From Enemella evansiae (GTDB taxonomy: Bacteria > Pseudomonadota > Alphaproteobacteria > Rhodobacterales > Rhodobacteraceae), in NCBI GenBank assembly GCA_017255395.1, contig JAFKDC010000018.1, forward strand, positions 58,744 through 122,743: 64,000 nt of DNA, read 5' to 3'. Below, in pieces: positions 9,560-19,008 of the stretch (positions are counted from its first letter, which is position 1; each line of letters opens with the position of its first letter). Below the pieces are notes generated by a model, which was not told where the DNA came from, did not search any database, and saw nothing but the letters and a program-made list of their open reading frames with translations. A program made the translations under genes and the position numbers.

Positions 9560-9569
9560 CGCGGGCGGC

Positions 9570-9635
9570 AAAGCGCCTTCCAAGGCGCTTTCACCGCGCC
9601 TGCACGCGCGGTCCAAGGCCCTTCGAAGGGCCTTG
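9570..9635. repeat. Two 22-nt palindromes between pyrC and pyrE
   Basis: Positions 9570-9591 form AAAG-CGCC-TTCCAA-GGCG-CTTT, nearly perfect. Positions 9614-9635 form a perfect palindrome, CAAG-GCCC-TTCGAA-GGGC-CTTG. Both have the same length and a similar centre. Each can fold as a hairpin in either strand, so they may terminate or attenuate transcription between pyrC and pyrE. A matching pair lies at 49337-49381. Confidence 0.7.
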
Positions 9636-9698
9636 CCCCCACCCGGCAGAACCGCCTATCCCCGAAACCGACCCGCCACGCCCCCGGAGACCGCGCTC

Positions 9699-10370
9699 AT
9701 GATCCCCTCGACCTACCCCTCATCCGAAGAAATGGCCCGCCTGACCGCCCGCATGCTGTGGGAAATCGAGGCGGTGAACTTCATGGCGGACGAGCCGTTC
9801 AAGCTTGCCTCGGGGCAGCTCTCGCCGGTCTACATCGACTGCCGCAAGCTGATCTCCTTCCCGCGCATCCGCTCGACGCTGATGGACTTCCTGACCGTCA
9901 CGGTCATGCGCAACGCCGGCTTCGAGGCCTTCGACAATATCGCCGGCGGCGAGACGGCGGGCATTCCCTTCGCGGCGCTGGTGGCCGAACGCATGGCCCT
10001 GCCCATGACCTACGTGCGCAAGAAGCCCAAGGGCTACGGCCGCAACGCCCGCATCGAGGGCGCCATGACCGAGGGCCAGCGCGTGCTGCTGGTCGAGGAC
10101 CTGACCACCGACGGCGGCTCGAAGCTGTCCTTCGTGGATGCCATCCGCGACACCGGCGCCACCTGCGCCCATACGGCGGTGATCTTCTACTACGGCATCT
10201 TCCCCGAGACGATCAAAACGCTGGGCGACCACGGCGTCGCGCTGCATCACCTCTGCACATGGTGGGAGGTGCTGGCCGAGGCCCCCGAGAAGCACAGGGC
10301 CGTGCTCGGAGAGGTCGAATCGTTCCTGAAGGACCCGCAGGGCTGGCGCGCCGCCCGCGCCGAAGCCTGA
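9699..10370 (+). CDS. pyrE: Orotate phosphoribosyltransferase PyrE
   Basis: It joins orotate to PRPP to form OMP, the step two after PyrC. The PRPP-binding motif of type I phosphoribosyltransferases is clear ([14 protein letters not shown]), as are [18 protein letters not shown] near the N-terminus and [12 protein letters not shown], which carries the catalytic loop residues. The length of 223 residues is usual. The start at 9699 follows a GGAGA ribosome site. It shares its direction with pyrC, with the palindrome pair between them. Confidence 0.95.
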   Translation: MIPSTYPSSEEMARLTARMLWEIEAVNFMADEPFKLASGQLSPVYIDCRKLISFPRIRSTLMDFLTVTVMRNAGFEAFDNIAGGETAGIPFAALVAERMALPMTYVRKKPKGYGRNARIEGAMTEGQRVLLVEDLTTDGGSKLSFVDAIRDTGATCAHTAVIFYYGIFPETIKTLGDHGVALHHLCTWWEVLAEAPEKHRAVLGEVESFLKDPQGWRAARAEA

Positions 10371-10401
10371 CCATGCGTCACCCTTCCCCCGGCGATCTCT
10401 T

Positions 10402-10425
10402 GCCTGTGACTGTCCGGTCACAGGC
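10402..10425 (+). terminator. Hairpin after pyrE
   Basis: A perfect 9-base-pair stem (GCCTGTGAC with GTCACAGGC) encloses the loop TGTCCG, 31 bases after the pyrE stop. No T-run follows, so intrinsic termination is possible but not certain. Confidence 0.45.
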
Positions 10426-10589
10426 CTGTACCGCCGGGGCCAGATGTTGACGCAGCACCCTGACAGGTGGCAAGATACGGTAGCCGCCCCGCGCCGGGGT
10501 TTATCCCCAGAAACATACATTTTGCCTCTGCGCGGGCGGCGTTGATAGGTCACCCACCACGGGCAGCAGATGGGGGACAGGCAGGGCAG

Positions 10590-12077
10590 ATGAACGAGAT
10601 CGCGACAATCAATCCGACCGGCGTGCAGGTCGAGGCGGCAGAAACCATGCCGCATTCCATCGAAGCCGAACAGCAGCTTCTGGGCGCCATCCTGACCGAC
10701 AACGAGGTCTTCGACCGCGTCGCCTCGGTCATCAATGCCAACCATTTCTACGACCCGGTCCACCGCCGCATCTACGAGATCGCGGCGGCGCGGATTTCCA
10801 AGAACAACCTCGCCTCTCCGGTGACGCTCAAGGCCTTCATGGAGGACGACGAGGGCCTGAAGGAACTGGGTGGGCCGGCCTACCTTGTGCGCCTTGCGGG
10901 CGCCGCCGTCTCGACCTTCGCCGTGCGCGACTACGCGCAGATGATCTACGATCTCGCGGTGCGCCGCGACCTGATCCGGCTGGGCCGCGACATCTCGGAC
11001 CGGGCGTCCAAGGTGGACGTGAAGTCCGAGCCGAAAGAACAGATCGTCGAGGCCGAACAGGCGCTTTACAAGCTGGCGGAACAGGGCCAGTCCGAGAGCG
11101 GTTTCCAGAGCTTTCTCAAGGCGGTAACAGAGGCCGTCAATGTCGCGAACGCGGCCTACCAGCGCGACGGCGGGCTGGCGGGCATCTCGACCGGGCTGAC
11201 CGACATGGACAAGAAGCTGGGCGGCCTGCACCCCTCGGACCTTCTGATCCTCGCCGGGCGCCCCTCGATGGGCAAGACCTCGCTGGCGACCAACGTGGCC
11301 TTCAACATCGCCAAGGCCTACCGCAAGGGTGAACGCCCCGACGGCAGCTTCGGGGCGCTGGACGGCGGCGTGGTGGGCTTCTTCAGCCTCGAAATGAGCG
11401 CCGAGCAGCTGGCGGGCCGGATCCTCGCCGAGGCCTCGGAGATCTCCAGCCACAAGATCCGTCAGGGTGACATGACGGAACAGGAGTTCCGCCGCTTCGT
11501 CGAGGCCGCCAAGACGCTGGAATCCTGTCCGCTTTACATCGACGACACGCCGGCCCTGCCGATCAGCCAGGTCGCGGCGCGGGCGCGCCGCCTGAAGCGG
11601 ACGCATGGGCTGGACCTGATCATCGTCGACTACCTGCAACTGCTGCGCGGCACCGCCGACAACCGGGTGCAGGAAATCGCCGAGATCTCGATGGGCCTGA
11701 AGGCCATCGCCAAGGAGCTGAACATCCCGGTCATCGCGCTGTCGCAGCTGAGCCGCGCGGTGGAAAGCCGCGAGGACAAGCGTCCGCAGCTGTCGGACCT
11801 TCGGGAATCGGGCTCGATCGAGCAGGACGCCGACGTGGTCATGTTCGTCTTCCGCGAGGAATATTACGTCGAACGCGAGAAGCCCGGCGATCACGAGCTG
11901 GACAAGATGGCCGATTGGCAGGACCGCATGTCGCGCCTGCACGGCAAGGCCGAGGTGATCATCGGCAAGCAGCGTCACGGTCCCATCGGCACGGTCGAGC
12001 TGTCCTTCGAGAGCCAGTTCACGCGCTTCGGCAACCTCGTGAAACCCTGGCAAGCCGAAGGTGGCGACAGCTTCTGA
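10590..12077 (+). CDS. dnaB: Replicative DNA helicase DnaB
   Basis: The hexameric helicase unwinds DNA at the replication fork. The 495-residue protein has the DnaB N-terminal domain (PHSIEAEQQLLGAIL start) and a RecA-like C-terminal domain with Walker A GRPSMGKTS (Lys229), Walker B LIIVDYLQLL and the DLRESGSIEQDADVV segment. No intein is present. The ATG at 10590 follows GGGGACAGGCAGGGCAG and matches the family start; in-frame codons upstream are intergenic in character. It runs convergently with the aminotransferase at 12242. Confidence 0.95.
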   Translation: MNEIATINPTGVQVEAAETMPHSIEAEQQLLGAILTDNEVFDRVASVINANHFYDPVHRRIYEIAAARISKNNLASPVTLKAFMEDDEGLKELGGPAYLVRLAGAAVSTFAVRDYAQMIYDLAVRRDLIRLGRDISDRASKVDVKSEPKEQIVEAEQALYKLAEQGQSESGFQSFLKAVTEAVNVANAAYQRDGGLAGISTGLTDMDKKLGGLHPSDLLILAGRPSMGKTSLATNVAFNIAKAYRKGERPDGSFGALDGGVVGFFSLEMSAEQLAGRILAEASEISSHKIRQGDMTEQEFRRFVEAAKTLESCPLYIDDTPALPISQVAARARRLKRTHGLDLIIVDYLQLLRGTADNRVQEIAEISMGLKAIAKELNIPVIALSQLSRAVESREDKRPQLSDLRESGSIEQDADVVMFVFREEYYVEREKPGDHELDKMADWQDRMSRLHGKAEVIIGKQRHGPIGTVELSFESQFTRFGNLVKPWQAEGGDSF

Positions 12078-12207
12078 CCCGGTTTCGCCGCGCTTTGCGC
12101 ACCGACCGGGTGGGGGGCTACCCCGCTCGCCGCCCGGGGGAATTTGGAAACCAAAGACTCTGCGGCCCCTGAGCCCTGCTTGACGCGGGATGTCACGGGC
12201 GATCCCG

Positions 12208-12235
12208 CCCCGACCGGCACTTCAGCCGGCCGGGG
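12208..12235. terminator. Hairpin between convergent dnaB and aminotransferase
   Basis: CCCCGACCGGC pairs with GCCGGCCGGGG with one mismatch around the loop ACTTCA. It lies between two genes that converge, so it may serve both strands. There is no clear T-run. Confidence 0.5.
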
Positions 12236-12241
12236 CCGCGG

Positions 12242-13366
12242 TCAGAGCACCGCGTCGACCGCGGCGCGCAGGCGCTCGACGGTGGCATCCACGTCGTAGA
12301 GCTTGTCGAGACCGAAGAGACCGATGCGGAAGGTCGAGAATCCCGCCGGTTCGTCAACCGCCAGCGGCACACCGGCGGCAATCTGCATGCCCTTGGCCGC
12401 AAAGGCCTTTCCGGTCTTCACATCGGCATCGCCGGTATAGCTGACCACCACGCCCGGGGCGCCGAAGCCCTCGGCGGCGACCGATGCGATCCCCTTCCCG
12501 GCAAACATTGCGCGGACCTTGTCGCCAAGCGCCCATTGCGCGTCCTTCAGCCGCTCGAAGCCGTAGTCCCGGGTCTCCGCCATGGTATCGCGGAACATCT
12601 TCAGCCCGTCGGTGGGCAGGGTGGCGTGATAGGCGTGGCCCCCGTCCTCGTAGGCCTTCATGATCTCGCGCCATTTCTTCAGGTCGGCGGCGAAGCTGTT
12701 CGAGGCGGTGTCCTGCATCCGCCGGGCGGCGCGCTCGGACAGCATCACCAGCCCGGCGCAGGGCGTCGAAGACCAGCCCTTCTGCGGGGCCGAGATCAGC
12801 ACATCGACGCCGGTTGTCTTCATATCGACCCAGACGCAGCCAGAGGCGATGCAGTCCAGCACCATCAGCGCGCCCGCGTCATGCGCGGCCCGGGCCATGC
12901 GGGTGATGTAGTCATCGGGCAGGATAATCCCGGCCGAGGTTTCCACATGCGGGGCGAAGACGAGATCCGGCTGCGCCTCGGCGATGGCGGCCTCGACCTC
13001 TTCGATCGGCGGCGGGGCAAAGGGCGCGGTGGCGCTGTTGCTGGTCTGGCGGGCCTTCAGCACCGTGGTCTCTCCGGCGAATCCGCCCGCCTCGAAGATC
13101 TGCGACCAGCGGTAGGAGAACCAGCCATTGCGGACAACCAGCACCCGGGCCTCCTGCCCGAACTGGCGAGCGACCGCCTCCATCCCGAAGGTGCCGCCGC
13201 CGGGCACCAGCGCCACCTCTGCCGCGCCGTAAACCTCGCGCAGCATGGAGGAAATGTCGCGCATGACCTCCTGAAACTGTGCCGACATGTGATTCAGCGA
13301 GCGGTCGGTGAAGACCACCGAGAATTCGTCCAGACCCGAGGGGTCAACCCTGTCCAAAAGCGCCAT
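12242..13366 (-). CDS. Class V aminotransferase, alanine-glyoxylate aminotransferase-like
   Basis: This is a PLP enzyme of 374 residues. ALVPGGGTFGMEAVARQF binds the cofactor phosphate, LDCIASG supplies the ring aspartate, and SAPQKGWSSTP contains the Schiff-base lysine. The C-terminal FRIGLFG contains the substrate-carboxylate arginine expected in this class. Relatives convert serine, alanine or aspartate with glyoxylate; the exact donor cannot be told here. The ATG at 13366 has GGAGAG close upstream. An alternative ATG lies 12 bases earlier. The two Lrp genes upstream on the same strand may regulate it. Confidence 0.85.
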   Translation of the reverse strand: MALLDRVDPSGLDEFSVVFTDRSLNHMSAQFQEVMRDISSMLREVYGAAEVALVPGGGTFGMEAVARQFGQEARVLVVRNGWFSYRWSQIFEAGGFAGETTVLKARQTSNSATAPFAPPPIEEVEAAIAEAQPDLVFAPHVETSAGIILPDDYITRMARAAHDAGALMVLDCIASGCVWVDMKTTGVDVLISAPQKGWSSTPCAGLVMLSERAARRMQDTASNSFAADLKKWREIMKAYEDGGHAYHATLPTDGLKMFRDTMAETRDYGFERLKDAQWALGDKVRAMFAGKGIASVAAEGFGAPGVVVSYTGDADVKTGKAFAAKGMQIAAGVPLAVDEPAGFSTFRIGLFGLDKLYDVDATVERLRAAVDAVL

Positions 13367-13574
13367 GGCTCTCTCCATCCTGTTCCGGCCAAGACCTAGC
13401 GGCTGGCGCGCCGATTGGCAAAACCCGAATTGCCACAGCGCCGCCTGTCCATCCCGCCAGCCCCCCCACCACGGCGTTTCGCAAGCGCGCCGGGATGTCC
13501 ACCGGCAGGGCACGCCCCCGGTCTTGGACCCGGCCCCGATCCGCCGCAATCACCGGCGGCAAGCGCCGCCCCGG

Positions 13575-14030
13575 CTACAGCGGCCCCGGAAGGCGTTCTT
13601 CCGAAAGCATGACATTGGCGTCGAGGTTGCCCACACCCGGCAGCGCCATGATCCGCCGACGCAACACGCGCTCGAAGTCGGAGAGGTCGCGGGCCACGAC
13701 CCGCAGGCGGTAGTCATAAGCGCCCAGCACGTGCTCGACGGTCTGCACCTCGGGGATGGCGCTGACGACACGCTCGAAGTCTTCCAGGCTGACGCGCCCC
13801 TTGGTAGCCAGCTTGACCCCCAGAAAGACCGTCACGCCAAAGCCCATGGCCTCGGCGTTCACGTCCAGCCGCGCGCCGCGAAACACCCCCGCCTCGCGCA
13901 GACGCTTTATACGGCGCCAGCAGGCGGGTTGCGACAGACCATGTTCACGCCCCAGCGCCCCGGCGCTTTGCGTCATGTCCGCGGCCAGCGCCCGGATCAG
14001 GGCGCGGTCGATCTCGTCCAGCGCGATCAT
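13575..14030 (-). CDS. Lrp/AsnC-family transcriptional regulator
   Basis: The 151 residues divide into an N-terminal winged helix-turn-helix (DEIDRALIRALAADM, then SQPACWRRIKRLREAG as recognition helix) and a C-terminal RAM domain (TVEHVLGAYDYRLRVVARDLSDFE). Lrp proteins sense amino acids and form octamers. Its start overlaps the stop of a second Lrp gene (ATGA), so the pair is co-translated. Lying between ilvC and an aminotransferase, it probably responds to an amino acid. The ligand is unknown. Confidence 0.9.
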   Translation of the reverse strand: MIALDEIDRALIRALAADMTQSAGALGREHGLSQPACWRRIKRLREAGVFRGARLDVNAEAMGFGVTVFLGVKLATKGRVSLEDFERVVSAIPEVQTVEHVLGAYDYRLRVVARDLSDFERVLRRRIMALPGVGNLDANVMLSEERLPGPL

Positions 14031-14482
14031 AGCGGCAGGGCCTCGTTCTCGAAGACGCGGGCGACATGCATCAGCGCCTCTATGTCGGTGATATGCGGCA
14101 GGGTCAGCAGACGTTCGCGGTACAGTGCCTGATAATGCGCCATATCCCGCGCGATGATCAGTAGGCGCACATCCACCTGCCCGAGAAAGGTCTGGATCTC
14201 GAGCACTTCGGGCACTTCGCGCGCGCTGGCGATGAACTCGTCGAAGGCGCGCGGCTGGGTCTTGTCCAGCGTCACCCGGAGGGAGACCTCGACCTCGTAC
14301 CCCAGCGCCTTCCAGTCCACGACGCTTTGCACCGGACCGATCAGCCCGCGCGCGCGCATCCGCTCCAGCCGCCGGGTCAGGGTGGAGCCGGTCACGCCTG
14401 CCCGGTCCGCAAGCTCCGCCAGCGGGGCCGCGGGGTCGGCCATGAGATAGCGCAGGATGCGCCGATCCGTATCTTCGAGCAT
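14027..14482 (-). CDS. Lrp/AsnC-family transcriptional regulator, upstream partner
   Basis: Also 151 residues: EDTDRRILRYLMADP and GSTLTRRLERMRARGLI form the DNA-binding domain, and PEVLEIQTFLGQVDVRLLIIARD the RAM domain. Its sequence is clearly different from the downstream partner although the length is identical, so they could form a hetero-oligomer. The ATG at 14482 with GGAAA nearby was chosen over an in-frame start 75 bases earlier. It is divergent from ilvC across a 138-base AT-richer gap, so regulation of ilvC is plausible. Confidence 0.9.
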   Translation of the reverse strand: MLEDTDRRILRYLMADPAAPLAELADRAGVTGSTLTRRLERMRARGLIGPVQSVVDWKALGYEVEVSLRVTLDKTQPRAFDEFIASAREVPEVLEIQTFLGQVDVRLLIIARDMAHYQALYRERLLTLPHITDIEALMHVARVFENEALPL

Positions 14483-14515
14483 GATTTCCGCACCGTTATC
14501 TACTATTGCGCATGA

Positions 14516-15643
<1,128 letters not shown>

Positions 15644-15663
15644 TCCCCGTTCACGGATCGGAT

Positions 15664-15692
15664 CGAAAGGGGGCCACAGGGGCCCCCTTTCG
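15664..15692 (+). terminator. Intrinsic-type terminator of ilvC
   Basis: A 12-base-pair perfect stem (CGAAAGGGGGCC with GGCCCCCTTTCG) around the loop ACAGG starts 20 bases after the ilvC stop. The T-run lies within the stem base. Confidence 0.8.
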
Positions 15693-15921
15693 CAGGGTTT
15701 TCCCGGGCGCCCCGGGGCATCCGGTCCCCTGTCCCGCGCGGCTTTCCGGGCCCTGCGCAGCCGTGGCTGGCCGGACGGATTGGCGCCCCGCAGGTCCTGA
15801 CGCCCCACGCACAGCCCTTGACGGAAGACAGCATTCTGGCGCTGAAAAGGGTGCGCGGCGGCAGCACCTCTGTGCGTCCATGCGTATTGTTATTATATAA
15901 CGCAATCCCGATTTGGGTGTC

Positions 15922-16485
15922 ATGACTTACGACATCACCCAACGCGAGGGGCTTCCGCCCGAAATGCGGACCCTCTATCGGGACCTGCCACGCGACGGCT
16001 GGCCGGATCACCCGGGCTTTCACAAGGCCACCCGCCAATGGATGGGCGCGCATCTGGGTTTTCGCCAGATCGGCGCGCTGCTGCAGACAGAGACAGAGCG
16101 GTTTCTGGACAAGGAGACGCCAGAGGACCTTTACGCGGAACGGCTGGGCGCCTTCGGCGGGCGGCTGGTGGGCAACCTGCACGGGCACCACGCCTGGGAG
16201 GACCGGCGTTTCTTCCCGGAACTGGAGGCCGCCGATGCCCGCTTTGCCCGCGGGCTGGAGATGCTGGAGGCGGACCACGTGGTTCTGGACGAACGGCTCG
16301 ACCGGCTTACCCGGCAGGCCAACCGGGTGATCACGCTGGAAACGCTGGACCCCGCCGGCATGGCCGAAGAGGCGAAGCCGCTGCGCGACACGCTGGAGGG
16401 GCTGAACGGCTTTCTCGAACGGCACCTGACCGACGAGGAAGACCTCGTCGTGCCCATCGTGCTGCATCACCGCCTGCGGGGGTAA
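15922..16485 (+). CDS. Hemerythrin HHE-domain protein
   Basis: The 187-residue protein has the histidine and acidic pattern of a four-helix hemerythrin fold: HPGFHKATRQW, HGHHAWEDRRFFPEL, LEADHVVLDE and ERHLTDEEDLVVPIVLHH. Such domains bind a di-iron centre and are used for oxygen, NO or redox sensing and repair. Start is ATG 15922; a TTG nine bases earlier is possible. An AT-rich stretch just upstream (15881-15910) is the probable promoter. It stands alone between two terminators. Confidence 0.8.
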   Translation: MTYDITQREGLPPEMRTLYRDLPRDGWPDHPGFHKATRQWMGAHLGFRQIGALLQTETERFLDKETPEDLYAERLGAFGGRLVGNLHGHHAWEDRRFFPELEAADARFARGLEMLEADHVVLDERLDRLTRQANRVITLETLDPAGMAEEAKPLRDTLEGLNGFLERHLTDEEDLVVPIVLHHRLRG

Positions 16486-16489
16486 ACGG

Positions 16490-16515
16490 GGCGGCGGGGC
16501 GAAGGCCCTGCCGCC
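16490..16515 (+). terminator. Hairpin after the hemerythrin gene
   Basis: GGCGGCGGGGC pairs with GCCCTGCCGCC with one mismatch around a GAAG loop, starting five bases after the stop codon. The following bases (TTCCAATCT) are only weakly T-rich. Confidence 0.55.
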
Positions 16516-16649
16516 TTCCAATCTGTGCAAATCCCGGCGCCGCCATGCCTGACCGCGGCGCCGGGTGGTGGACCGCAATCCTGCCTCCCGGAGCGTGCCG
16601 CCCCTTTAAAGCCGACAAAGCCTGTCAGCGGCCCTGCGCGCATAAAAAA

Positions 16650-16676
16650 GCCCCCGCGAGGTTCTCTCGCGGGGGC
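16650..16676 (-). terminator. Intrinsic terminator of the pseudo-protease gene
   Basis: An 11-base-pair perfect stem (GCCCCCGCGAG with CTCGCGGGGGC) with a 5-base loop is followed on the minus strand by a run of six T (plus-strand A at 16644-16649). It ends transcription of the minus-strand gene that stops at 16702. Confidence 0.9.
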
Positions 16677-16701
16677 GTCTCTTGCGGTGTCGGTGGCGGC
16701 C

Positions 16702-18504
16702 TTACCAGCAGCCCACCAGAACCGTCATGTCGGTCGCCAGAGCGGTCAGGTCTTCGGGCGCCATCGGACCGGTCCCGCCGCGCGCGACCGGCTGGATGCC
16801 GTTGTCGCGCAGGAAGTCGAGGATCATCTCGCCCTTGGCGGCAAAGCTCACCTCGTCCGGCAGCCGCCGCCCCCCTTCATCGCCGCGCGGCAGCAGCATG
16901 CCCAGCACGGTGCCGCCCGCGTCGAAGACCGGGCCGCCCACGTCGCCGGGCAGCGCCGCAAGGGCGAGGCGTTTCATCTTTTCCTCGCCGCCGAGACCAC
17001 GCAGGTCTTCAAGCGTGCCGAAGGTCAGCGTGGGCGCGGCCAGCACGCCACCGAACGAGAAGCCCGCAACCGCGACCTCGGATTGCAGGCGCGGGTCGCC
17101 GGCGCGGAACTGCGCGACACGGCGCGGCGCCAGCCGGTCCTCGGGCATCAGCACGGCGACACCCAGAGCCGGATCGGACGCCAGAACCCGCGCCGTATAG
17201 ACGCCGTTCAGGGTGATCCGCTCGCAAGAGGCAACCATGTCCGACGAGGTCAGGACCGTACCGCGCGTCTCGATGAAGAAGCCCGAGCCGGTGGCCTTGG
17301 CTGTGCGCACCTTGAGGCCGGACACCAGATCGACGGACTGGCCGTCGTCGCTGACCTCGGCGGCGCTGAGCACACCCTCGGTGCGCTCGAAGCTGGCGCG
17401 CATCAGGCCCAGCACGCGGGTCCGGCGTTCCTCGTCGCCCGCGGGCCAGATCAGCGTGAACCCCTTGATCTGGCCGTTGCGCAGCGAGACCTCGGTGTGG
17501 CTGACGATGCGATCGTTGGCGCCCTCGATGACAAAGCCGCCGTTGTCGCGGCTGCGCTCGCCCTCCAGCGGGACGATCTCCAGCGTCTGCATGACCTCGT
17601 ACAGGCCATTCATCGCCGACAGGTCGCCGGGCTGCGAGATCAGCAGCGCGCGGGCCTGAAGATCGCCCGAGGGACGGAAGATCGCGAAGGGTGCCTCGTA
17701 GCGGTCGAACTCCAGCACGCCCATGGGCAGATCCATGGCGATCCCTGCGCGCGGATCGGCGTAGCGGGCAAGATCCATGCCTTCGAGCACGGCGTAATAT
17801 TGCCCCAGAAGCTGGTCGCGCTGACGGGTGGTCAGGATGCCGGTGGCGTCGTGGCCGTTCTCGGCCTGCCATGCGGCCATGGACCGCCGGGTGCCGCCGC
17901 CAAAGGCGCCGTCGATGCGGCCCTGGTAGAAACCGGCCCATTGCAGGGCGATCTGCAACTCGTCGCGCTCTGCCCGGGTCAGCTGCGCCTCCGAGGCACG
18001 GGCCTCGCGCGGGGTTTCCTCGGGCACGGGTGCGGGCTGCACCGGCGCGGCCTCGGGGGCTGCCTGCGCCTGTTGCACCGGCTCTGCCTGGGCCTGCTGC
18101 ACCGGCTCGGGCTGGGCCTGCTGCACCGGCTCGGGCTGGGGCGCGGCGGGCTGCGGTATGCGCTGCGCGTTGGCACCCACGGGCCAGAACTGGCGGCCGT
18201 AGGCATCGGCGGTTTCGATGTAACTGTCGACCGGGATCGCGCGACGGGCGCGCAGGTCCTGCAACTGGCGCTCTGCCTCGGCACGGGTGAAGGGGCCGAT
18301 GGCGATGCCGTACCAGCCGCCACCCAGGGCAAAGCCGCTGACGTCCTGAAGCCGGTCGGCGTAGGTCCGCACGCTGGTCTGCGCACTGTTCAGCGAGGTC
18401 CGGGCCTCAAGCTGGATATAGACGCTGTCGTCCGGGGATTGGGCAAAGGCGGCCTGGGCCGAGATGAAGGCCGCGACGGCCAGGGCGAGAAACGGTTTCG
18501 TCAT
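16702..18504 (-). CDS. Secreted SPOR/peptidoglycan-binding protein with inactive trypsin-like domain
   Basis: This 600-residue protein has a signal peptide (FLALAVAAFISAQAAFA). A SPOR-like region follows (YIQLEARTSLNSAQTSVRTYADRL; GGGWYGIAIGPFTRAEAERQL), then a Gln/Pro/Glu linker with three 8-residue repeats, a peptidoglycan-binding domain (LQWAGFYQGRIDGAFGGGTRRSMAAWQ) and a trypsin-like domain from about residue 400. The protease motifs are altered: the usual TNAHVV is TSSDMV (Asp422 in place of His) and GDSGGP is GDVGGP (Val522 in place of Ser). Catalysis is therefore unlikely, and a periplasmic cell-wall scaffold is more probable. ATG 18504 is preferred to the TTG two codons earlier. Confidence 0.8.
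   Translation of the reverse strand: MTKPFLALAVAAFISAQAAFAQSPDDSVYIQLEARTSLNSAQTSVRTYADRLQDVSGFALGGGWYGIAIGPFTRAEAERQLQDLRARRAIPVDSYIETADAYGRQFWPVGANAQRIPQPAAPQPEPVQQAQPEPVQQAQAEPVQQAQAAPEAAPVQPAPVPEETPREARASEAQLTRAERDELQIALQWAGFYQGRIDGAFGGGTRRSMAAWQAENGHDATGILTTRQRDQLLGQYYAVLEGMDLARYADPRAGIAMDLPMGVLEFDRYEAPFAIFRPSGDLQARALLISQPGDLSAMNGLYEVMQTLEIVPLEGERSRDNGGFVIEGANDRIVSHTEVSLRNGQIKGFTLIWPAGDEERRTRVLGLMRASFERTEGVLSAAEVSDDGQSVDLVSGLKVRTAKATGSGFFIETRGTVLTSSDMVASCERITLNGVYTARVLASDPALGVAVLMPEDRLAPRRVAQFRAGDPRLQSEVAVAGFSFGGVLAAPTLTFGTLEDLRGLGGEEKMKRLALAALPGDVGGPVFDAGGTVLGMLLPRGDEGGRRLPDEVSFAAKGEMILDFLRDNGIQPVARGGTGPMAPEDLTALATDMTVLVGCW
18064..18135. repeat. Three tandem 24-bp repeats inside the pseudo-protease gene
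   Basis: Units 18064-18087, 18088-18111 and 18112-18135 encode an eight-residue PEPVQQAQ-type repeat in the linker. The second and third units are identical; the first has several changes. The copy number may vary between strains. Confidence 0.8.
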
Positions 18505-19008
18505 GGTCAATCGGGCCTTTGTGGCCCCGGGCTCCTTCGTGAACAGTTCCCCAATGTCTTAAGGGCAGCCCCGGCGGGTTGCACGCAAAATCAAGGGCGC
18601 TCGCGGCCACGTAAAGAAGATGTGACGGGGGCGGCACATCGCGGCGGCGCACCGTTGCCGATGCGTGAACAATGCGCGGCGCCGCGACAGGAGTGGTCAG
18701 GACAGACAAGCCCGGCCCGAAACCCTCCGGCGGCGCCCCGGCTGTTCTGGGCGGCAAAGACACTGTAACGTTCCCTGAGGGCCCTGCCGTGGTGCCCCGC
18801 CAGCGCGGCGCCCATGCCACGAAGCGCACCGCCCCGCAGGGCGCCCGCCGCGATGACTTGCCGACCGCCCTGCCCGGGCCACCCCGGCGACATCGCGGCG
18901 CCACAGCCGCTGCGATCATGCGTCCCGCCCCGCCGTCCCGTTGGTCATTGAAGCCCGGCGCGAAATGCGGCAATCAGGCGCCAACCTGCCGGAAGGAGCC
19001 CACGGACC
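18505..19008. other. Intergenic region between divergent pseudo-protease and glyQ
   Basis: These 504 bases separate two divergent genes. I see no convincing gene: open frames on both strands lack family-like sequence or a ribosome site. The right end carries the glyQ ribosome site (GGAAGGA near 18991). Promoters for both genes must lie here, but I cannot pick hexamers with confidence. Confidence 0.5.

Noticed and set aside
16525..18768. Long open frame of 747 codons on the plus strand
   Set aside because: It is the antisense shadow of the pseudo-protease gene; composition is His/Arg/Gln-rich without domains, whereas the minus frame has a signal peptide and known domains.
18591..18893. Small minus-strand frame in the gap before glyQ
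   Set aside because: Low-complexity Arg/Gly-rich translation, several overlapping frames of similar quality, and no ribosome site.
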